Source: Polytrichum commune
Taxonomy: Eukaryota; Streptophyta; Polytrichopsida; Polytrichales; Polytrichaceae
Length of the DNA stretch: 64,000 nt
NCBI GenBank assembly: GCA_950295325.1
Contig: OX485808.1
Coordinates: forward strand, 1,304,501-1,368,500
Reading direction: 5' to 3'
The notes under the pieces were generated by a model. That model was not told where the DNA came from, did not search any database, and worked only from the letters and a program-made list of their open reading frames with translations. Shown here piece by piece: positions 58,014 to 64,000 of this stretch (position 1 is the stretch's first letter; every line of letters starts with the position of its first letter). Made by a program: the position numbers and the translations under genes.

Positions 58014-58248
58014 GTGCTACAGTACACCGTTGATGGCATTTTGTCACTTCCTATTCCGAGTTACATTATGCTATAACTTTGTATGATAGATCTCCTTTTT
58101 TTACCAACAAATGTGAAATTGATTGTTTGGACAGTATAGAACACTAACATCTTTACTTGGTAAAAAAAACTACACCAGCAATAAAATGTTATAGAAATGC
58201 GCAACTCCAAATAGTAAGTGACACTAAATACCATAAACGGTGTAGTGG
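58014..58248. mobile_element. CACTA-like MITE, copy 6
   Basis: The right end read in reverse, CCACTACACCGTTTATGGTA, pairs with the left end TGCTACAGTACACCGTTGAT. The subterminal TTCCGAGTTACATTATGC is mirrored near 58195. Family D sequence follows directly (58249-58345, reverse). Confidence 0.75.
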
Positions 58249-58920
58249 GAAGTTCATCTAAAAGAATTGGTAATTTTTCCAAAGTCTTGAACTTCAACCA
58301 GTTATTTCTCGACTCAAATTGGTTCATCTGTAACTAGCGGTGGGTTCTCATTCGTTGCTTAGGATTCGATCGCATTTGGCATGATCCACTATCCCAGCCT
58401 AGCATTCAGTGCACCTCAAACCTGAATTTGGTGGAAAACGCACACAAATATTAAAATAATCGAGAGTTGGTGAACCTTTTCGCTGGCGAAATGATTAGTT
58501 CCAGCTGCGTGGAAAAAGACACCTGAGAATGGTATTGAGTCCCATCATACCATGATCCACAGGTGCAACCACCTCCTCAATCTCGATATCGATGGCGCCA
58601 AAAGCGGATGAGACATTCAGCAGCATTCCCTGGAATTGTGTGAGCAAGCTCTCATCATCATACCCTTTCGGATTTGACTTCCGAATGTGAGATGGCAAAT
58701 AAATAAAAAAGGAGCGTCACAAGCAGTTCTGCAACTGGATTGGCTGCCTTTTACATGACCACTTGTGGACGGATCCGCTTCCGGGAATCTCGCAATTCTC
58801 TCATGCATGATCTTACTATAAAACTTACTAGACACCACACCCACATGAAAAGCTAGAGCTTGTGGATTCCTAGTCAATGTGGATAGGCCCACCTAGATTA
58901 CACAGGTGTTTAAATTACAC

Positions 58921-58941
58921 AGGGTTTAGGGTTTAGGGTTT
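58921..58941 (+). repeat. Interstitial plant telomere-type repeat
   Basis: Three consecutive AGGGTTT units. This matches the Arabidopsis-type telomere repeat and also the telo-box found in some plant promoters. It is too short to imply a former chromosome end. Confidence 0.85.
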
Positions 58942-59406
58942 GACCACATGCAAACGTTATCCAAGTCTCTTGAGCCGGAAGCTGTGAATGCTGCAGAATG
59001 GTGCTTTTCGGGATTCTATCTCCAATTTTGGATCTCGCCTGGTGGATGCAACAAGAGCATCAAGGTCCTGGTGGACAGAATTAATCAACCAATTTGTCAT
59101 TCAACTTGCAATCATTATCTCAGCAATGCAACTCTATACATATATCCGTGGATTTCTTGGTATCTACTCTTAGTCACAAAGCGAGCCTCTTTCAAAAGCT
59201 GGAATGGAAGGAAAAGAGACGCATCTGTTGCATTCTGGAGATGAAAGGGGGGTGATGGAGAAAACAGAGATGAGAACAAAAACACAAGGAAATGAAAGGA
59301 AGAAGTCGAAGGGGTTTGGGGTGAGGGGCGTACGTAACAGTAGTCCCTCAAAACATCATATTTCATCCTGTGATCTGCCGAGTCAAAAGCAGATCAAACA
59401 TTATTC

Positions 59407-59478
59407 GTGGCAAGATGTGAGCTTTGTGTGGAGGGTGGATGCGTGGCAAGATGTGAGCTTTGTGTGGAGGGTGGATGC
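59407..59478 (+). repeat. Exact 36-bp tandem duplication
   Basis: CGTGGCAAGATGTGAGCTTT and the following 16 bases occur twice back to back without change, and a third partial copy starts (CGTGGCA). The exact identity indicates recent origin. Confidence 0.95.
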
Positions 59479-59797
59479 GTGGCAGCACAACCACCCCTTC
59501 AGCGGACAATTGACTAGAGTCTCCTACCTAAAATATGGCACAGGGTGTTGTGATACGGGCCCGTTGCCTATCCGTGATAATCTTCAACCTTTCCTGCTGG
59601 TTCGGAAGATGGCCTAGGCTCTGACTGACATGAATCACCAACCTTTCCTTTCACATGGAATCCAAGAAACTGTGACAGAGGCATCTAAATGTATGTGTAC
59701 ACCTACATTCCATCACGGTAGCTGTTTACAAGAATGGTAGCTTAGATACATAGTTTGCTTGCTTGGGTGGAAGAAGACGACCGAAGACACGTCATCT

Positions 59798-62700
59798 TTA
59801 TCTATCGGATCGCGGTCGTTTTGAAGCAGACCACGACTTGGGAGCTATGGCGGGATCTGCTGCCGCCCGCGTCCCTTGTTGGCTCCCGTTGCCATTGAGA
59901 GGGTGAAGCACATTTGCAACCAGTGTGTCACTCACCAAAGCAGCATCCCCAAAGTCCAGCCTCCCCAAGCGCCTCCCAGTCCTGCAACCGTGCTCAGCAA
60001 CATGAATTTCTGTGTCTAGTGTGAAACTGGGATACTATTATATCAATCTATCAACTGAGATACCCAGAAGACAAGAGTTGTCAGTGAAATCACAAAGCAC
60101 TCACGAAAGCTTTATTGAGAAGAAACCCCACACCTGTGGTTTAGTCGATTGTTGATGGCTGTCAGATCCTTCGAAGGACTTTGGTAGGCTTGCGTACTCT
60201 CCCCTACACATGCATATAGACTTCGTGTATGTGGAGACATGATTGAATCAACCTGCAAGATCCCTTCCACATGTCAAAGTGCTGCATTAAAAAGACATTG
60301 TGTCAATCTCCAGAGCATCAGATCAAATTAGGATATAGCAATGTAGGCTTTAATTCAAATGGAGAGAGTTGGCATCGTGGCATGCCTTATTAGAGGGCAG
60401 TGGGGAGACGTAGACATTATGTGATGCAGAAACCTTTTTGGGAGACATATCTGGAAGAATAGGAAAGGAGGAGGGTCTCGGTGACCCAGGTGCCTGGACT
60501 GCACACCCCACCAATTTACAACGGGCAGTTGTTAGCATTAGATGCACAACCTAGCAACACGTGCGGGACCAGTCAAGATCAAAGGAAATCCTGTTGAACA
60601 GACACACAAGTCAGACAGAAATTATGCAAGGTTATGCTTGTCATCCCGACGCCTACCTTGACTACTGCAGACTGCAGACTGTGCTTGTTGCAGTTTTTGT
60701 TATACAGGGAAAGGGGTCACTCGACAGGCTTCAGACCAGGCCTCCCAGGTAAAATCCAGGTCTCAAGAGAGCCCTGCATTTAAAAACCTGGTGATGTCAG
60801 ATGAGGTTCTTGTAATGATGAGCACCACTACAGGGACTTCAATTTTGGGAGTAGAGGAAGACACTCTAGGACAGAAGTGGATTGGATACAAATCATTCCT
60901 CAAATTGGAGGAAGATCTACACGCACAAATTATGTTGCTGACCACACTAAACACCAGACCAAAGAGGTCTAAAAGAAAACACCTTCGGAGCTATTGAACA
61001 AGTGATGAAGGGGGAGCGGTATTCAGAGGTAATAATACTGGACAAGAGAAACAACCAAAAAAAGGATCCACAGATTCAAACCTGACAATGCTGTCAGGAA
61101 TCTGAATCCAGGACAATCGACCAATTACTTGACAAGCGGCAACTTACTGCCATGAGAAGTACCAACTCGTGATTGCAAGTAGACTTCTTCAGGTCAGGAA
61201 GGGCCATGTTTATCTATAAATTACAAAACGATCTCTCTTTAGCAAGTCTCCTTATATTATACATCGTAGTTTCTGACAAATGTACAAAGGATAGTGGACA
61301 ACCATACAAGATGCGCATATTTGACGATCTTGTTTGAGATTACTTGTGCAGAAATGGTACAACTGGGAAACCTAAAAGGTGCAGAAATATTAAATTGCAA
61401 CTTTGAATTTTCCTTTCACCCAGATCTGATAGATAAATTGAATACTGATTTCAATTCTGTAGACAACAAAAGATTCTTCGTGCTCAGTTGCAAAATCATC
61501 TCAAAACATATGACAAGAACCTCACCATCTCCTTGGTCCCTTTCCTCAGCAACACGGGGATGGCTTGGAACTGCAGGAGAAGCATTTGAGCCCGCGTTCA
61601 GCAAGAAAGACTTGGTTGAAGGAACAAAAACTTCATTGTAAAATTTGATGATGTCTCCTGTCTCTTGTCCTCCTGGTTTCTGTAAATAAATAAATAAAAT
61701 CCAAAAATGCGATTGTCAGCATAATAGAAGTACAAAGATCACAAGAAAAACTGACCACTAGAAGTTTACAGAAAATATCTATAAACCCATACCAAGCCAT
61801 GAAATTCTGGTATCAAGAGCACATACCCCAGCTCGCCTCACAGGGGGCAAGTCAATAAAGACATTGCGAAACACATAAGGCTTGCACTGTGGTTGCTTTC
61901 TGTAGTGAAAAATAATATCTCGGAATGTCACATTTACTTTGCTGACCTGTTTTTCAACCAAAATAAACTGTCAGCATCTTGAAGAGCCCAATCTTTACTG
62001 CAGACCAGTAAATGATTATATACACAAACACAGTCAATGAAACAGACCAGTGCATATAACCACCTTCTTAGTGTTAAGGTCATCAACTAGTTCAAATGCA
62101 TTCAAGAATGAACACTGACCTTGCAGATACCATAAAGGCTGCACAAGATGAGCTGGTCAATGTGTCGGTTGAAGAAAAGGCTTGTTTCATGATGCAAGGC
62201 ATGTTGCACTACACGGTATACTTGTTCTGCAATCTGGTGGGACTGCTGAAGGCGGTCACACAAGTTCCGTATTCTCACAGCAGCCAACTTCATCACCTGA
62301 TCACATGTATCACATACACAAGTGAGCTACCTGGATCTCCATTACTAGCTACAACCACCAGAAACTGTCATAAATAGCAAGGCGTGGGCAAGCTTGCAGA
62401 TTCAGTACAAAAACTTGAGAACCCTCGCTAACATGTTCTATATTTTTTAGTGGCATTGCTCAGCATTGATTACAAGCTCTCCAACAACATGAAAATTGGA
62501 TAAACCTCGAAAGAGATGAATGGCTTATAACAGGCCAATTGGAAGTGAAGCATGTAACAAGGACTGCACCTTTTGGAAAAACACATTTATACATGTCTCT
62601 GCACAAGTCTCCCCTCCTGCATGAGGATTTGGCCTTTGAGGACTGCGCCAAGCATGACAAACAGTCAGGAACAAGCACAATAACGCTACTTAGCCTTTCC

Positions 62701-64000
62701 TTACTCCTATGTTAGCAACAAACTCATCAGGAGAATAAGAAAAATCCCAACATTATTTTAAAGCATTGACTTCTACAGTTCAATAAGAAGTTGACTCAAC
62801 AGAAGTAATTTCACCAAACAAGAGAAACAGAAACAGAAATAGAAATAATTGCATAATCTGCAAGTGAGCAGTTGGGGTCCAGATGTAAAGATCACTAGAT
62901 TCTGCAGTCACTCAAACAATACATGCCAATGACTTACCTGGCAAATGCTGGTAGCAAAGGGGGCACTAAACGACTTCTTTGGGGGGAGTTGAATGCTGTA
63001 AAAGCTGATGGCCCTCTAACTGGTGACATGAAACTTGCAGGCCCAGCTTGGTCAACACCTGTAGCATTTCCATTGGCTTTAACTGGTGTCGCAGACACAT
63101 GTCTAGCCGGAGACAGTGGACCTCCTGCTAAATCCCCTGCAGAAATTAATAATAAAGGTGAGAAACTAGAAACAGGATTCTTCTAGAACATGAGTATTCC
63201 AAACCAAGTAAACAATATTCTGAATTACACGTAAAGGCAGCACTGACAGATAATACCAGGAAGATCCAATCCAAAAACTACTCCAATAGAAGAAAATAAT
63301 CAAGGACCTGAAAAAATCCAGAAGAAAAAAGAGAACTGTAATATGGAGAAAAAAACATCTTGAGAATACATACATACAATTACATTGAACTGAGACCACT
63401 GATTTAGACATGACTGACTTTCAAGCAATACATCAAGGACAGAAAACCCCAAGCCCATGCAGTACACTAGGCATTATATGGTGACCTGCAGGGCAAGACT
63501 ACCTTCAAAACTATCAAAAGCAACAGGCATTCTCACTTCAAGTTCGTATCCTATAACTGATTTAATTTTTTTACTGTACTCTGATATATCTATTGCAACT
63601 TTCAGTAAACACAACTGAGAAGTTCAATCATCCACATCATCTCACCTTCTGCACCCTCCATTTTGCAAGGTGCAGCCAATCTTGATGCTGATGAGGAATT
63701 ATGTTGTAAGCTCAGGTTGTCTAAAGAAGGCATGGGTTCTGCCATCAAATTCATGCGATTGATCTCTGAAGCAAGATTTGGCTTTGCAATAATAAGTGAA
63801 TTGTACATTGACGAGCCTCTTTCCCATGCCATACTCTCCAGTAATCTCTCTTCTATAGAGTTCAGATGTCGCTTCAGTTCACGAGGAAGCTCCTCATGCC
63901 TAACAAAGCTTTCAATAACTTTACTCAAATCAAAAGCTGTTATTCCTGTTGGCTCCAGCACAGCAGGAAATGTCATTGTCACGGTCTTGTGGGTAGCTAG
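59798..64000 (-). CDS. RBR: Retinoblastoma-related protein (RBR), 3' part, cut by window edge
   Basis: Exons in order of translation: 63646-64000 (open at the edge), 62938-63136, 62570-62642, 62120-62296, 61827-61946, 61526-61679, 60386-60498, 60134-60252 and 59798-59981. They join in frame to 497 codons plus a TAA. RBR binds E2F/DP factors and LxCxE proteins to restrain the G1/S transition and guide cell fate. Visible parts: the end of pocket A ([35 protein letters not shown]), a spacer with SP sites, pocket B ([56 protein letters not shown]), and the C-terminal tail ([37 protein letters not shown]). Several SP sites in the tail fit CDK regulation. The intron after SPLPSNK seems to start with GC. 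No disabling change was seen; the upstream half lies outside the window. Confidence 0.96.

Larger units (their letters stand above)
58346..59797. other. Region between repeats and RBR 3' end; no gene assigned
   Basis: A minus-strand frame at 58495-58698 (DDESLLTQFQGMLLNVSSAF) looks protein-like, but I recognise no family and find no flanking exons. The plus-strand frame 59204-59617 includes the 36-bp duplication at 59407-59478. The RBR 3' UTR should lie just below 59797. Confidence 0.4.

Noticed and set aside
58921-58941. Evidence for a chromosome end or fusion point
   Set aside because: Only three AGGGTTT units are present; short telo-box-like motifs are common in plant DNA.
63602-63645. 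Extension of the RBR exon past MEGAEG
   Set aside because: A good donor (AAG|GTGAG) lies at 63645 and the following residues do not match RBR, whereas splicing to 63136 restores the spacer and downstream similarity in frame.
1-64000. tRNA, rRNA or other structured RNA genes
   Set aside because: I looked for T-loop (GGTTCGA) motifs with matching acceptor and D-arm stems and found no convincing cloverleaf; a covariance-model scan would be decisive.

Overview
This window is nuclear DNA of a land plant. It has long AT-rich introns and intergenic stretches, many short inverted-repeat transposons, a short plant-type telomere repeat (TTTAGGG, at 58921-58941), and three recognisable genes whose products match land-plant families: TIM8, a SCAB-type actin-binding protein and the retinoblastoma-related protein RBR. 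Four real protein genes in 64 kb, dense MITEs and multi-kilobase introns suggest a fairly large vascular-plant genome. Which lineage (lycophyte, fern or gymnosperm) cannot be decided from this window alone.

Layout. 1-7.2 kb holds no gene: a near-perfect 385-bp foldback sequence, a (CGGG)8 tract, nested MITEs and a 46-bp tandem array whose units each contain a small palindrome. 7.39-9.40 kb (+) is TIM8, two coding exons around a 1.8-kb intron filled with a ~115-130 bp degenerate tandem repeat and a transposon fragment. 9.4-32.6 kb is an accumulation of PIF/Harbinger-, hAT-, CACTA- and pogo-like non-autonomous elements, minisatellites and unclassified dispersed repeats. 32.6-36.6 kb (+) is a GC-richer segment with an intron-containing leader and an intronless 478-codon gene of unknown function. 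38.4-45.9 kb (-) is a SCAB gene in ten recognisable coding exons, convergent with the previous gene; one intron carries a LINE-type reverse-transcriptase tail and another coding exon is bracketed by a minisatellite. 48.2-59 kb is again repeats, including two reconstructable nested insertions. 59.8-64.0 kb (-) is the 3' part of RBR (nine exons), cut by the window edge.

The genes do not form a pathway or cluster: they are unrelated housekeeping or regulatory genes separated by transposon-rich DNA. I found no operon-like, defence or other novel multi-gene system. The most informative signals are structural: transposon insertions with target duplications and matching empty sites inside the same window, a probable GC-AG intron in RBR, an exon flanked by splice-site-bearing repeats in SCAB, and a pogo-type transposase relic that has lost a catalytic aspartate. 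Exon boundaries were read by hand from splice signals and similarity to the remembered families; no alignment was run.
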